From NCBI GenBank assembly GCA_014529385.2, contig CM043970.1:65712996-65776995 (forward strand): a stretch of 64,000 nt of DNA, in the 5' to 3' direction. The position numbers and the translations under genes were made by a program. The stretch's first letter is position 1. Each line of letters begins with the position of its first letter. Under the pieces are notes generated by a model. It ran no database searches. It was not told the origin of the DNA and was given only the letters and a program-made list of their open reading frames with translations. This document shows positions 35,385-45,960 of this stretch, in pieces. This stretch comes from Adiantum capillus-veneris. Taxonomy: Eukaryota; Streptophyta; Polypodiopsida; Polypodiales; Pteridaceae.

Positions 35385-35572
35385 TTGTGTGTGTGTGTGT
35401 GTGTGTGTGTAAACAAAGAAAAACCCAGACTGTTGTTCAACAGACACACACACACCTCAACACATACTTCCATAGACAGAGACACACACACACACAGACA
35501 CACACACACACACACACACATACACACAGACACACACACACACAGAGATATACACATTCTCTCTCTCCCTCC
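35385..35572. repeat. (GT)n and (CA)n microsatellites
   Basis: GT 35385-35410, then CA-rich tracts 35440-35545 and CT to 35572. GT and CA arms are complementary, so the strand could fold back. Confidence 0.9.
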
Positions 35573-35587
35573 CCTCTCTGTCCCCGT

Positions 35588-35648
35588 TATTAACGGCGCG
35601 CAGAGCCAACCAAACACTGGATGCAGCTCTCTCCGCGCGCCTATAGTA
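35588..35648. repeat. 61-bp hairpin repeat, copy P1
   Basis: Left arm TATTAACGGCGCGCAGAG pairs imperfectly with right arm CTCTCCGCGCGCCTATAGTA around a 20-bp centre. One of four copies sharing GCGCGC arms and TA...TA ends. Confidence 0.75.
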
Positions 35649-35657
35649 TAGTTATGA

Positions 35658-35698
35658 CTATCTCAAAAAGCACGTTTTCGTCCTTGCGCGCCTTTCTC
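35658..35698. repeat. Partial copy (right half) of the hairpin repeat
   Basis: CAAAAAGCACGTTTTCGTCC and the following TTGCGCGCCTTT are identical to the right half of the next copy (35731-35762). Confidence 0.8.
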
Positions 35699-35704
35699 TC
35701 AATT

Positions 35705-35767
35705 GTACTTAAGGTGCGCGTAGAGAGTTGCAAAAAGCACGTTTTCGTCCTTGCGCGCCTTTAGTAC
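35705..35767. repeat. 63-bp hairpin repeat, copy P3
   Basis: GTACTTAAGGTGCGCG at the left pairs with TGCGCGCCTTTAGTAC at the right (14 of 16 positions). Confidence 0.85.
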
Positions 35768-35780
35768 AAAGAGACACATA

Positions 35781-35783
<3 letters not shown>

Positions 35784-35836
<53 letters not shown>

Positions 35837-35869
35837 ATGTGTGTTTTTGTTTGTGCTTTGGAGAGATAC

Positions 35870-35967
<98 letters not shown>

Positions 35968-35992
35968 AGAGAGAGAGAGAGAGAGAGTGAGA
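35784..35992. repeat. Compound (GA)n-(TA)n-(GA)n microsatellite
   Basis: GA 35784-35834, about 46 TA units 35873-35965, GA 35966-35990. A mirrored CT-TA array flanks the hairpins at 45547-45624. Confidence 0.95.
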
Positions 35993-36023
35993 CTTGTCAT
36001 GTTTCCTAATGAATAGGATTAAG

Positions 36024-37343
36024 GTCCAGTAGGCAGAAGAGGCTGAAACCAGACCCAGAGCTTGTGCCAGGATTTCAACCTTTGCAGGCTCAGTTGCTTA
36101 ATGTTTCTGCCAAAAGAACTGGTGACTTTTGTCAGGACATATCTGAAGAAAAGTCAATTGGTGAAGATCAATCAGAGAGGTCACCAGGGCAAGAGGATCC
36201 CTCACCCTACAATGCTCCCTCACCCTGTACAGTACTTGTGAAGAAAAATACAAGAAAGAGGAATATAGACTTCTCAGATGATGCAGATGTGCCAGAAAGT
36301 AGTCCCTGTGCAACTAAATGTAAAGCCAAAGAGGATGTGTCTTCTCTGGAAGACCCAGCTGCAACTGATGAGAGGTTGTTTGATTTTTCAGCATCTTGTG
36401 GTGCTGGGGACAAGTTTGATCTAGTTCATTCTATGTTTAATCCAAAGTTTGACATTGAAGACCCGTTAGCTCAGCACAGTAATTTCTTGCAGTTCTACAG
36501 AGATAAGTTTGAAGTGATGGTGCAGGTAGGGAGGGTTGTTCTGCCTACTATGACTCTTGTGCATTTAAATGACTGTGGTGGAAAGGGACAGGGACTGAAG
36601 AAGTATAGGGAATTACCACCTTCTTGCCGACATTGAGCCTGCCCTTTGCACCAAAAAGAATGCAAACTCATTCAGGAAGCCTTTGGCTTTATGATTTACT
36701 TGAACAGCCTGTTTGGATTCCTCATGCAGAATCCTGATGAGGTGTTAGAGGAGCAGGATGCAGCACCAGATGAAGAATGCGAGGAGACAACTCATATACA
36801 AAAAGTCGAGGAGGTTGAAGACACAGTCGACCTTGAGGTTGAGGCAATTGAAGTACAAAGAAGTAAGATGCTCTCTGTGAAAACCACAGAAATCAAACTT
36901 CCATTGGATGTCAGTAACTTCACTGAGAAGCATGCTCAGATGATGTTGCCTGCTGTGCCTGACTTCAGGATTGGAGACATGACCAATATCTTCTTACATG
37001 ATGTGCAAAGTGTCTTTTATTTAAGGGAGGATTTCTCCCTGGCTATTATTTCTAGAGTCCAAGAGGAGAGGAGTGGATTTGTTTCAGAGGATAGTAGTGA
37101 TGATGAGGCAATGGAAACATCCAGCAATCCAATGGAATGCCTCCGAAGATGCTTTGAGAAAGCTGAAAAATACAAGGAGACACTACCTGATGAAGCCACC
37201 TTCCAAGCAATAAAACAAAGCCTAAGACCATCAACAAGTAACAAAGAAGTGGAGGATTGGTTTAACCATTCAGGTTAGGGGCCAACTACATCTATAGACC
37301 TGTGTCAGGAAAACCTCTTTCTGTAGGATGAGAGCTTCATGGT

Positions 37344-37401
<58 letters not shown>

Positions 37402-37855
37402 GTCACTTCTGACATGATATGTGCAGTCTTGGATTGCTGACAAGGATGACTTCCTTCGGCAGCGGACTCGAGAGTATCGTGGAAGGGATGCGGCCCTAGA
37501 GCAGTACCTTTCAAAGCTTTGCGAGTCGCGGATAGTAGTTTTTCACAATTCCATGTCACAAAAGGGTTCAATATCAACTTACACATTCAAGACACTATCA
37601 CGCTTCTTGGGTGGACCGGTGCTGCCCAAAAGTGCAGATAAAGTCATTCTTGTGGACAAAGTGTTTGCTAGAGATTGTTTTGGTTACTGCCCAGGCTATA
37701 CAGGTGGTCGGGCAGCGTATTACTACACCTACACAACAATGGCACTAGCTCTTGGTAGACAAAACCCAAATGAACTTTTAGAGTATGGCAAACATCTCAT
37801 GATTGGTTACAAGGGTGACGTGCCAAAAAACAAAATTGAACCTTCAAAATCTTGA
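36024..37855 (+). pseudogene. Unknown multi-exon gene, convergent with transposase-like gene
   Basis: Three phase-0 exons fit: up to 36525 (donor CAG/GTAGGG), 36730-37341 (acceptor CATGCAG; donor ATG/GTAACT) and 37427-37855 (acceptor TGTGCAG), ending TGA. Exon 2 has TAG at 37276-37278 and 37324-37326, where Gln is plausible. About 510 residues: a Ser/Glu-rich N-terminal part with basic patch KKNTRKRN, an acidic middle, and a C-terminal domain with RTREYRGRDAALEQYL and YCPGYTGGRAAYYYTY. The start exon is not found; a TGA precedes 36024. The family is not recognised. It lies 64 bp from the end of the opposing gene. Confidence 0.6.
37342..37426 (+). other. 85-bp intron built of a (CT)n tract
   Basis: GTAACT donor, about 26 CT units (37345-37396) acting as polypyrimidine tract, TGTGCAG acceptor. 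Joining at these sites keeps phase 0. Confidence 0.6.
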
Positions 37856-37918
37856 TACACTTCAAGTAGCAATTGTATAAGATCATGTATTACATAAATT
37901 TTGTACAATGTCATCCAC

Positions 37919-40781
37919 TCAGAGTATCTTTCTCCACTTGTGATTCACATACACCATTGTCTCTCTCCACCTTCGTTGACTTTCACGAGCTCCGAAGTTG
38001 TTGTATGCCATTGATCTTTTAACTTTTTGTTGTTGTAAATGTCTGATGGCTTGTGCTGTTGCTGAATTTGCCAAGACTTCTTTTGCCTGCATTCGATGAA
38101 TGATTCTACGATAGAACCATTCAAATAGTTCTCTCAAACTGTTAGCCTTGATTCGAGAGCCACCATGTCGTGTGTGCCTGAAATAAGCATTTCTCGCCAT
38201 GTAATGAGACTTTTCCATCCCTTGGGTATTCCATATTGCCGGGTTCCCATACTTTTGTATAAAATATGGTAAATGATTGAAGATGATGTGATGGATATGA
38301 AAACAGATTAGTTAGAATGTTTTACACTCACATATTTGCACATAAGAGAGAATGAAATACACGATAATACCATGTAGTGAGTAATCTGGGTGTCTGTCCA
38401 TGCTGTCTTGAATGATTTTTTCAGAAGGTTGAGATTCTCCTTGAACTTGTTCATATCACCTTGTGACCAGTCATCTTTGTCGCACATCAAAAATAGGATG
38501 TCTATTGATCGCCAAACCTCAGCCTTCGCGTTACGAGTAGTTGGTTCTTGGTCTTTGACTGCAATATGTAGCTTTTTCCAGCTCTGATACTCTACCTTGC
38601 TATCTACCTTGCTAACATAAGATGTGTTATATATTTTTCCATGTTTTGTTAGCTTCGGATCTCTTGTACCTTGGGGTTTAGATAAAAACCTCCGTGCCTT
38701 CACCCCACCGATGGATGGTTTGCATGGGACATCCTTCTCAGTAGTTGATCTCTTTTCATCCCGCTGGATTTTCACATTGCCACCATGAAGCCCCATATTC
38801 GACAGTACCATTTCTAAGCACTGCAGGGCTACTTGTCGTTCTACCGAGTTCTTAATCTTCCAAGCAAACCCGATGTATAAGTAGAACAATTTCTCCACAA
38901 TTCTACAAAGGGCATGCATTGTACAAATGTGGACATTCACAAGTGGTATTTTCAAAACCGGTCGAAAAGCAGGATCCTCAATGTGACGTGTTGGAGCTTT
39001 TCTCCACCACTTTGGGTCCATGACCTTTGCAGGCTCCATGCAGAACAAACACGGCGACTTTGCCATTGCACCCATTCCACAATTATACATGCACTTTAAT
39101 GTTTTGAGGTCACCTGCAAGATGCCACTGAACTTGAAAGTCTCCCCTTCCATCTAGACGTAGTACCTCTCCCTGGTTAGTCTGTCGATCAATCACCTCCG
39201 GAATATTAGTTTGATGGAACACCCAATATAGAATCTCATGATCTTCTTTCTTTACGTGCAACACAAAATAAATGAGACTTAAGTAGATGTGAACATTTGA
39301 GCTTACCTGAGAATCTCGCTTACCTCAAACGCACCAAGCCACCATATGTTAGATTCTGATTGAACACTAAAATATAAAGGATCATCACTAGGACACTTTG
39401 AGAGGGCTCTATTCATTAAAGTAATAGTAACACGCTCTAGCTTTTTCTCTTTAACAAGCTCACACTCATCCAGTTTTAACACAAAATGTAATACCCCTGG
39501 TGACTCTTCAAATGTGATGTTGTAAAACTCCACCATTCTCTTCTGTAATATCCGCAGGTCCATAAAAATATTATCGAACTCATCATATGCCATGTTTGCT
39601 CCATTGCCACTGTAAGTTGCTTTAATATGAAAGGGCTATCCAAGATAGTCTCCCTGTGTCTCGTTAAGCTGAAGCCTCTCTTTCCAAACACTTGAGGCTG
39701 ATGGTAGAAGTTTGGATTTTATACCCTTCTTAACAAAGATGGATGAGACAGACTTTTGGATAGCCGAATATCCTCTTTTGCTTACACCAAGTGAATCAAG
39801 TGTGCCTTGTATCTCTTTTGCAGGCACTGAGTTCTCTGAAATAAAGCGGTCCACTACATTTCGTTGTAGGACCTTAAACTTATTGTCATGTACTATATCT
39901 GCTGCCAGGCTTCTACTTATAAGTGGCTTCAATCTCTTTCCTATATTGGCTTTGGGGTCAATGTTTTCCTTGTCAGGATAGATTGAATCTCTACATGAAG
40001 ACAATGCATAAGTAAATAACAGAAAATTTGCTTCACTAACACTATTTAGGCACATGAAAACAATGCATAACAAGAAAAAACAAAAAGATTACTTAACTAA
40101 GACAATGTAGCCAACCAAGAAGCATCCCCTTAATGCTCGGATTCTTTTCTTGAGACCTCCTGATGCAACCTGCAATGTTTCAAGATTGCGCAATTTCTTC
40201 TTTCGGATACGACCACCCAAGATGGTGTCCTTCATTTGACAACTTCGCACCTTTTCTTTCAGTTCTTGTACCTCTGTTTTATGTTGCAAAATGGTAACCT
40301 GATCTGTAGAATGTAAATGTGAAAGGCGAACAATCTCACAGTGTTGAGCTTGGAGAATGCTCTTGTAAGTTTCAGCTTCTCTTGTAAGAGATTTACAATA
40401 ACCCAGAAGGCCCTTTTCTCCATCACCAGCAAAGGTCAATAAGCTTGTAGGATTGACAAATGGTGGAGACGCATTAGTCATTGGATTCTTAGGGTAGAGA
40501 GAGCCTCTCGTCCATATATCTATGTGTTTAGCTCCCTGAGCTCTGAGCGTGTCTATGGAAGCGGGAGGTATATGTGTGTTTGTTTTACTGCGCTTAATCA
40601 ATGGTTGGTACTCATTGTCCAAATCAATGTGAAGGTGATATTTGGCTCGTTTCTGGGTAACATTTGTGCCATTTGAGGAGTGCGCCATTAGCCAAATGTG
40701 CAGGTTTAATGGAAAGTGAATAGCGGCTGCGCCTTCGTCCCTCCATGTTAGCCTCATTCCCTCCATATTGACGAGGTTCAT
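37919..40781 (-). pseudogene. Transposase-like gene of an unrecognised family, four exons (868 aa model)
   Basis: Exons 40781-40093, 39990-39324, 39249-38371 and 38290-37919 sum to exactly 869 codons with matching phases: donor AA/GTAATC, acceptor TAG/A; donor GAG/GTAAGC, acceptor AAAG/AAA; donor ATG/GTATTA. The last acceptor AG is missing, and TAG at 39636-39638 interrupts exon 2 (Gln fits). Layout: coiled coil (exon 1), helical SKRGYSAIQKSVSSIF, KLDECE, ERVTITLMNRAL, FSVQSESNIWWLGAFE, FQVQWHLAGDLKTLKC, CLFC, VHICTMHAL and TQGMEKSHYMARNAYFRHTR. I infer an RNase-H-like DDE enzyme with a zinc insertion (candidates Asp in LDECE and AGDLK, Glu in GMEKSH). A family name cannot be given from sequence alone. 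Confidence 0.6.
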
Positions 40782-40799
40782 TCAATGCAACTGAAAAGA

Positions 40800-41114
40800 G
40801 GATTATCCCTCAATCACTACGAACGAATGTTCAGAAGAGTAAGGAATCTACTTAAAGTACACTTTTTGAACTTTTACTATGAAAGACCCAGCTCTATTAT
40901 TTGCCATTTTTTCTAGAGAGGGAGTGCAAAAAATACATTTTCTTAGAAGGCCCTCCAAATGACCTCCGAAATTCCCTAATGCTCTCTCTATCTCTCCCTC
41001 CCCCCCCCCCCCCCCCTCTCTCTCATAGAAGTGTGGAAAATGCTTATAGATTCTACGAAAAAGAACGAAAAGCATGGTTAAGAAAAAAAACTCTCTCCCT
41101 CCCTCCCTCCCTCC

Positions 41115-41193
<79 letters not shown>

Positions 41194-41276
41194 CTGTCTC
41201 TCTCTCACAGACACACGCTCCACATGGATGTTTTTTTTAATCTCACATATCAGTCTAGTCTTATAAAGACATTTCA

Positions 41277-41335
<59 letters not shown>

Positions 41336-41340
41336 GAAGG
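40800..41340. repeat. Poly-C and (CT)n tracts
   Basis: Poly-C 41000-41016, CT/CCT tracts 41098-41206, CT 41279-41333. A 33-bp word at 40949-40981 recurs at 50638-50670 (31 of 33 identical). Confidence 0.85.
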
Positions 41341-43565
41341 CGGCCCTGCTCACTTATGGCTCCCGCTCATGACACATGACCGGCAGTCCCTCCTCCTTCT
41401 CCTATATAAACAGTTGAGGGCGCATCTCTACCCCTCACTTAGCCCAGGTTGTTTTGTTTTTTTAAACTAAAGTACCTACTACTTGCTTCAAACACGGAAT
41501 TATGGAGCTCATTACTCATGTTTCTCGGGTGTTTCTCATGTTTTTCTTCCTTTCCCATGCTTACTTCTTTACAGGTTTTTTTTAAAGTTATACATACATT
41601 AGGTTCTGTTCGATTACAGCAAGGTAAGTATTAATGGATGTCAATGATTGGCATGGTAATGGGATAATCATCACTACTACTATCGTAAGAAAACTGGTTT
41701 TTTGTCTAAAAAACACATCCTACTATCAAATTTTATGGCCGCTGTGCGCAGCAGGACTTAATTATGTTCCAACATTTGGTCTATGGTCTTGAGATTACCA
41801 ATAAACTTGGGGATTTGATGTAGCTTCTGCAAGATAATGCTGTTTGCAGACTTTTTTATAAAGTAGTAGTTTATTGGCAATAACTTCATGTCAGGATGCG
41901 TTTTTTTTAATGAATAATGGGGGCTATTTTTGGTTTTTTTTAGCAGCAAAAGCCCTGGGACTATGTGATATCGGGCATACTGAATTTCTGAGTAGGAATT
42001 ATCCATTAAGCTTGGCATCAAGACCACTGTGGCTTTAAGCTTGGTAAAACCCACCATTCTGGGTTAACTAAACTCCATTGATGTTGAAGGTAAGTATACA
42101 CACTGGTGTTGAAGGTAAGTATACGGTGACTCCCGCTTGGCTTGACATTTGTATGGAAAGTATCCTATCAATACTTGATGGAGCTTTGGGATGGGGCTTA
42201 AACCCTGGATGTGTATTAATTCTTTCACTTGGTATTGTTGCTACTGCAATTGGGTATCATGTTGTCTATCGCTTATGAGATCTAGTAAAAACCCTCTGTA
42301 TGGGGTGGCGTATTGAACTTTTGGGCCGTATTTTTTGCCCATGAACATGATAATGTTGCATATTTATGGTAAACTTGGATGGAATATGGCTTGGTTGCAT
42401 TCTATGTACGGACCTGTTTGATATTAGTTTGATTGATGCAAGACAATGCAATACTCTATTTGCATTCACAGCTTGACCTTGTCTTTTTGGTTTTAAACAG
42501 TTGGACGGGCTAGGATACCGCTAAAGGTCTCTACCACTTGCCTTGCTATGAGATTGTGACTTATGAAATTAGGAAGGACTAGACTCCATTTGAAACATAA
42601 ACATTATCAGTTCTAGACATAGAACAAACTTGATAAACAATAATTTGGCTTGTTTACTGATGGAACCTCTTTCGTTTGGCATTTAAAGTAGTTTGTTCTT
42701 TTTTTCGGAGGAACATATCACTTGGAGTAGAAGGGGAAGTCTGACACTTGGATTAGAAGGGGAGTTTGTTCTTTTTTTCGGAGGAACATATCACTTGGAG
42801 TAGAAGGGAAAGTCTGACACTTGGATTAGAAGGGGTGATTACCTTCTAAACAAAATAGTTCTCTTTTTAAGTAAATGAGAGAAAGTATGTATATCCGGTT
42901 ATACTTCGGACTTAGCTTGTAAAAGGTTCCAAAAAAAGTTTTGTAAGATAGACATGGATAAAAATTGGTATAGTCCATTAATACCTGTAAAACACATCCA
43001 AGGCTAGCTGAATTGTTGCCTTGTTTGGATGGATGCAGGTAAGGAATCTATCTTATCTTGGAAGGTCTTTTTTTACTTTGGCAAGCCATCCTACACTGGA
43101 TGGAACACTCACTTATGATTTGGGAAGTTCTTTTACTATCTGTTTACTGAAAGAGGACCTCTTTCCTACAAACATTGTACTTAAATGATTCTAATACTGA
43201 GTTGTTTTTGTACTTATCTATTCTTTGTTCCATTGCCAGCTGTCTTTTGAATGTAAAAGTTCAATTATGTCTTATTATCTAAGATTAAACAGCTACACAC
43301 ACATCCTATACATAAGGTTTTTCTTTCTAGAGAAACCAAGATTCTGGCTTTGGAAATTATCTTCGAAATTGAGTTTTAAATTGGACCCATAGTCTGTAAT
43401 CCCTTGACTGGTTGACTGGTGTTAGGTGGTCCTTCGTAGACTTTATTTCTGGTCCCCTGCTCACGGTACTATAGTCTTTGACTTTGCCGGTTTAAGGTTT
43501 GTAGGCCCAAAACTACAGTTACTGTTTCTACTTTTATTTATGTTTATACTGTTCCTTTTTCAAGA
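41341..43565. other. Non-coding stretch with small tandem duplications
   Basis: No gene recognised. A 72-bp unit (42691-42762) is repeated at 42763-42834, and a 26-bp unit with GTTGAAGGTAAGTATAC is duplicated near 42083-42125. Confidence 0.5.
42691..42834. repeat. Tandem duplication, 72-bp unit
   Basis: GTTTGTTCTTTTTTTCGGAG unit occurs twice, nearly identical. Confidence 0.9.
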
Positions 43566-44867
43566 CTGCATACCCTATAGAAAGACAGGCCACATGAGCA
43601 CTAAACACAACCCTGAGAATCATGCAAAGATTCTCGAACAGATTAAGCTATACCTTAAGGACCATAAACCAAAGAATGCTTTGGCAGTTAGAACTAGACC
43701 CTTCATCTCTAGGAAGGCCAAAGATTGTATAACCTACTATGGTAAGTATAAGTAAACCTCACCACACTTTTTTGAATAATTGCAGACTCTTTCTCTCTCA
43801 CAAGGATTGGAATTGACCTCGGAGCCCCTCTTAGTGGCCACATATCTTGTACTCAAATGTATTAGCAGCTTGGATGCTTTTCACTAATATATGACTTGGC
43901 TCTTACCTCTGACAAGAAATTATCTGTCTTACATATGCTGTCTTTTAACGATTGGGTCAAAATGTTGGCTATTCTGGATAAAGACTCCATGGAAGGGGTG
44001 AATTTGATTACCCAATACATAGCCTAACTTCTCCTACTCTCCTCACAATACCAACAAGAGCTTGCCCTATTTTCCTCCTCTGGTGCTGAACTGTCTAACT
44101 TTCTAAGGGAGTTATGTGGTCCCAATCCCTCTTTTGTCTGTACACCGGCTACTCCAACTATTTAACAAACTGGTGGAATCTTTTGTCGGGATAGTGCAAC
44201 CCTTGAAGCAGTTAAGGAATTTCAGAGTAATCTTTGTTCTCTCAATGACTCTAACCTCCTAGAGATGGCACCCAAAATATCCAAATTTTTTCCTGTCTTA
44301 CCTGCTAGACAAATTGAAATTGAATCCCTTGGGGTTGACCATCAGCTTTGGGTCTTGCCCAACGAAGCTTTCTTAGCACCCATTTTGTGTGAAACTTGGG
44401 TTTACCTTGCGAACCTCCTTGCCTCTACTGTGAAAGACTGCAGACTCAAGATTTTAAAAGGAGGGAAATTTCTAGACAAAGGGGAGCTTATCAAAGCATC
44501 CTTCAATCTCAATCTCATTGACCACTGCAAATGCCCCTCCAATACTGACCTCTACATCCGTACCAAATGAAACATGGAATTTGCCAAGAGTAATCCTGAT
44601 TTTTACATTGAATCCATCTGGAATGTCTTTCGACCTTATGTAAAATGTGCCTGCAAAATTCTTGACCCTAAAGCCTCTCGTGACTCTAGCATCATGTGGT
44701 TCGATCATACCATTTTGTTTATTCTCAACCATCTGTACTTACTCTTCCCAAAAAAACTTGTGGATTTTCACCTCTCCCTCATTTGCTCTTGGTTGGGTGG
44801 CCAAGCTAAGAAAATTGTAATTGTGCAGATTGCCTTTAACATCTTCCGTGGACTAATGCTGGTGTAA
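43566..44867 (+). pseudogene. Unidentified two-exon coding remnant
   Basis: Exon 43566-43740 (CIPYRKTGHMSTKHNPENHA...CITYYG) ends at donor ATG/GTAAGT. A second coding stretch, about 43786-44867, follows acceptor ATTGCAG and stays in one frame for about 360 codons, broken by four in-frame stops: TAG near 43862, TAA near 44024, TAA near 44164 and TGA at 44568-44570. Visible segments: RIGIDLGAPLSGH, FLRELCGPNP, ILCETWVYLANLLAS and MWFDHTILFILNHLYLLFP. No shifts, only nonsense codons. I do not recognise the family. It lies inside the hairpin-bracketed interval. Confidence 0.5.
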
Positions 44868-45240
44868 GGACATGGGTCCTATGGGCAAGGCCACCGGCAC
44901 GGCCGGACAGTGTGTATGCTAGGGGGAGGCTATAAGATAGCATGGTTGGGTGGAGACTAGCATACGCATTACCACTGCCCTTTCACTGGTATCTGAGCTA
45001 TTTTTGGGAAGAGGCAAAAAGCGGCTTTGCATGTACGTGCGACGCCCTGCTTCTCACCCACGTTCCGCAAACAGCGACGTCTCCGCTATGCAGCAAAAAG
45101 AAGACAGACACAGTTTCTTGTGCGAGGAGCGCATGGACGGACAGTGACAAGCGACCATGGCCGCCCCATCTACGCCCTCCACAACGCACGACCAAGGCGG
45201 ACTCGACAGTACTGAGGCTCCGAAGGCTTTTGTTGGCGTC
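44868..45240. other. GC-richer spacer, possible SINE body
   Basis: No coding frame accepted. A short inverted pair, TGTATGCTAG (44911-44920) and CTAGCATACG (44957-44966), could form a hairpin. If the tRNA-like head at 45278-45344 starts a SINE, this is its body on the minus strand. Confidence 0.35.
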
Positions 45241-45277
45241 GTTGACTGCACACGTAGGAATGCCCGCTTAACCCTTG

Positions 45278-45344
45278 CATGAAGGAGGGTTGAACCCACC
45301 CCATGAGGGTAAGAGCCCAACACTTTACCATCAAGCTATTGGCC
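45278..45344 (-). repeat. tRNA-like sequence, probable SINE head
   Basis: Minus strand starts GGGCCAATAGCTTGATGG, with A-box-like TAGCTTGATGG (45328-45338), an anticodon-like loop CTCTTAC (CTT, Lys-like), and a B box GGTTCAACCC (45288-45297). The acceptor stem does not pair and there is no 3' tRNA end, so it is a tRNA-derived head, not a working tRNA gene. Confidence 0.5.
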
Positions 45345-45544
45345 CTTGTTATGTACAAGGAAAGATAGTCTACTTGTGTTGAAAGGAAAACTAGAAGGAA
45401 AAGGAAAGCTTCAAACTTCAAGGAAGTAGCTTTACCCTTTCTTTTCACTTCTTGGAGGAAGGCAAGTTTTTCTCCAAAACTTCTTTTTTCCTCAAGGAGG
45501 TAGCTTCAAAGTGAAGAAAATCCTTCACAAAAACAACGAGTTTT

Positions 45545-45546
<2 letters not shown>

Positions 45547-45623
<77 letters not shown>

Positions 45624-45624
45624 C
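45547..45624. repeat. (CT)n-(TA)n microsatellite
   Basis: About 19 CT units then about 20 TA units, the mirror of 35784-35992, running directly into hairpin copy P4. Confidence 0.95.
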
Positions 45625-45682
45625 TAAAGGCGCGCGTAGAGAGGCATAACCTGTGTGCATGTCTCTATGCGCGCCGTTAGTA
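45622..45682. repeat. 61-bp hairpin repeat, copy P4
   Basis: Left end TACTAAAGGCGCGCGTAGAG pairs with right end TCTATGCGCGCCGTTAGTA; 20 of 23 arm positions match. Confidence 0.88.
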
Positions 45683-45778
45683 CTGTGCATTGACCAGTGT
45701 ATGTGTGAGTGTTATAGAGAGAGGATGTAAGGCGGGGAGAAGAGAGAGAGAGAGAGAGTGAGTATTTCTTTTACCTTA

Positions 45779-45839
45779 TACTAACGGCGTGCGGAGGTGT
45801 TTGTTGAGGTCAAAACGTGCTCCACGCGCGCCTTTAGTA
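45779..45839. repeat. 61-bp hairpin repeat, copy P5
   Basis: TACTAACGGCGTGCGGAG at the left pairs with CTCCACGCGCGCCTTTAGTA at the right. Confidence 0.85.
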
Positions 45840-45892
45840 ATGGGCTCTCTCACTCTCTCTCTCTCTATTTAAATATGCTAAGCTATAGAAAG

Positions 45893-45895
<3 letters not shown>

Positions 45896-45936
<41 letters not shown>
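45896..45936. repeat. (GA)n microsatellite
   Basis: GA repeat with one interruption; it ends 25 bp before the start codon of the histone-like pseudogene. Confidence 0.9.
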
Positions 45937-45939
<3 letters not shown>

Positions 45940-45960
45940 CCTCTTTTTGTATACAGTGAA

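Noticed and set aside
39278-39306. 29-bp intron joining exons 2 and 3 of the transposase-like gene
   Set aside because: Too short for a plant spliceosomal intron; an upstream GTAAGC donor gives a 74-bp intron (39250-39323) that restores the WWLGAFE-KEDHE join in phase.
45278-45344. Functional tRNA-Lys gene
   Set aside because: Acceptor stem does not pair, the anticodon stem has mismatches, and the A box deviates.
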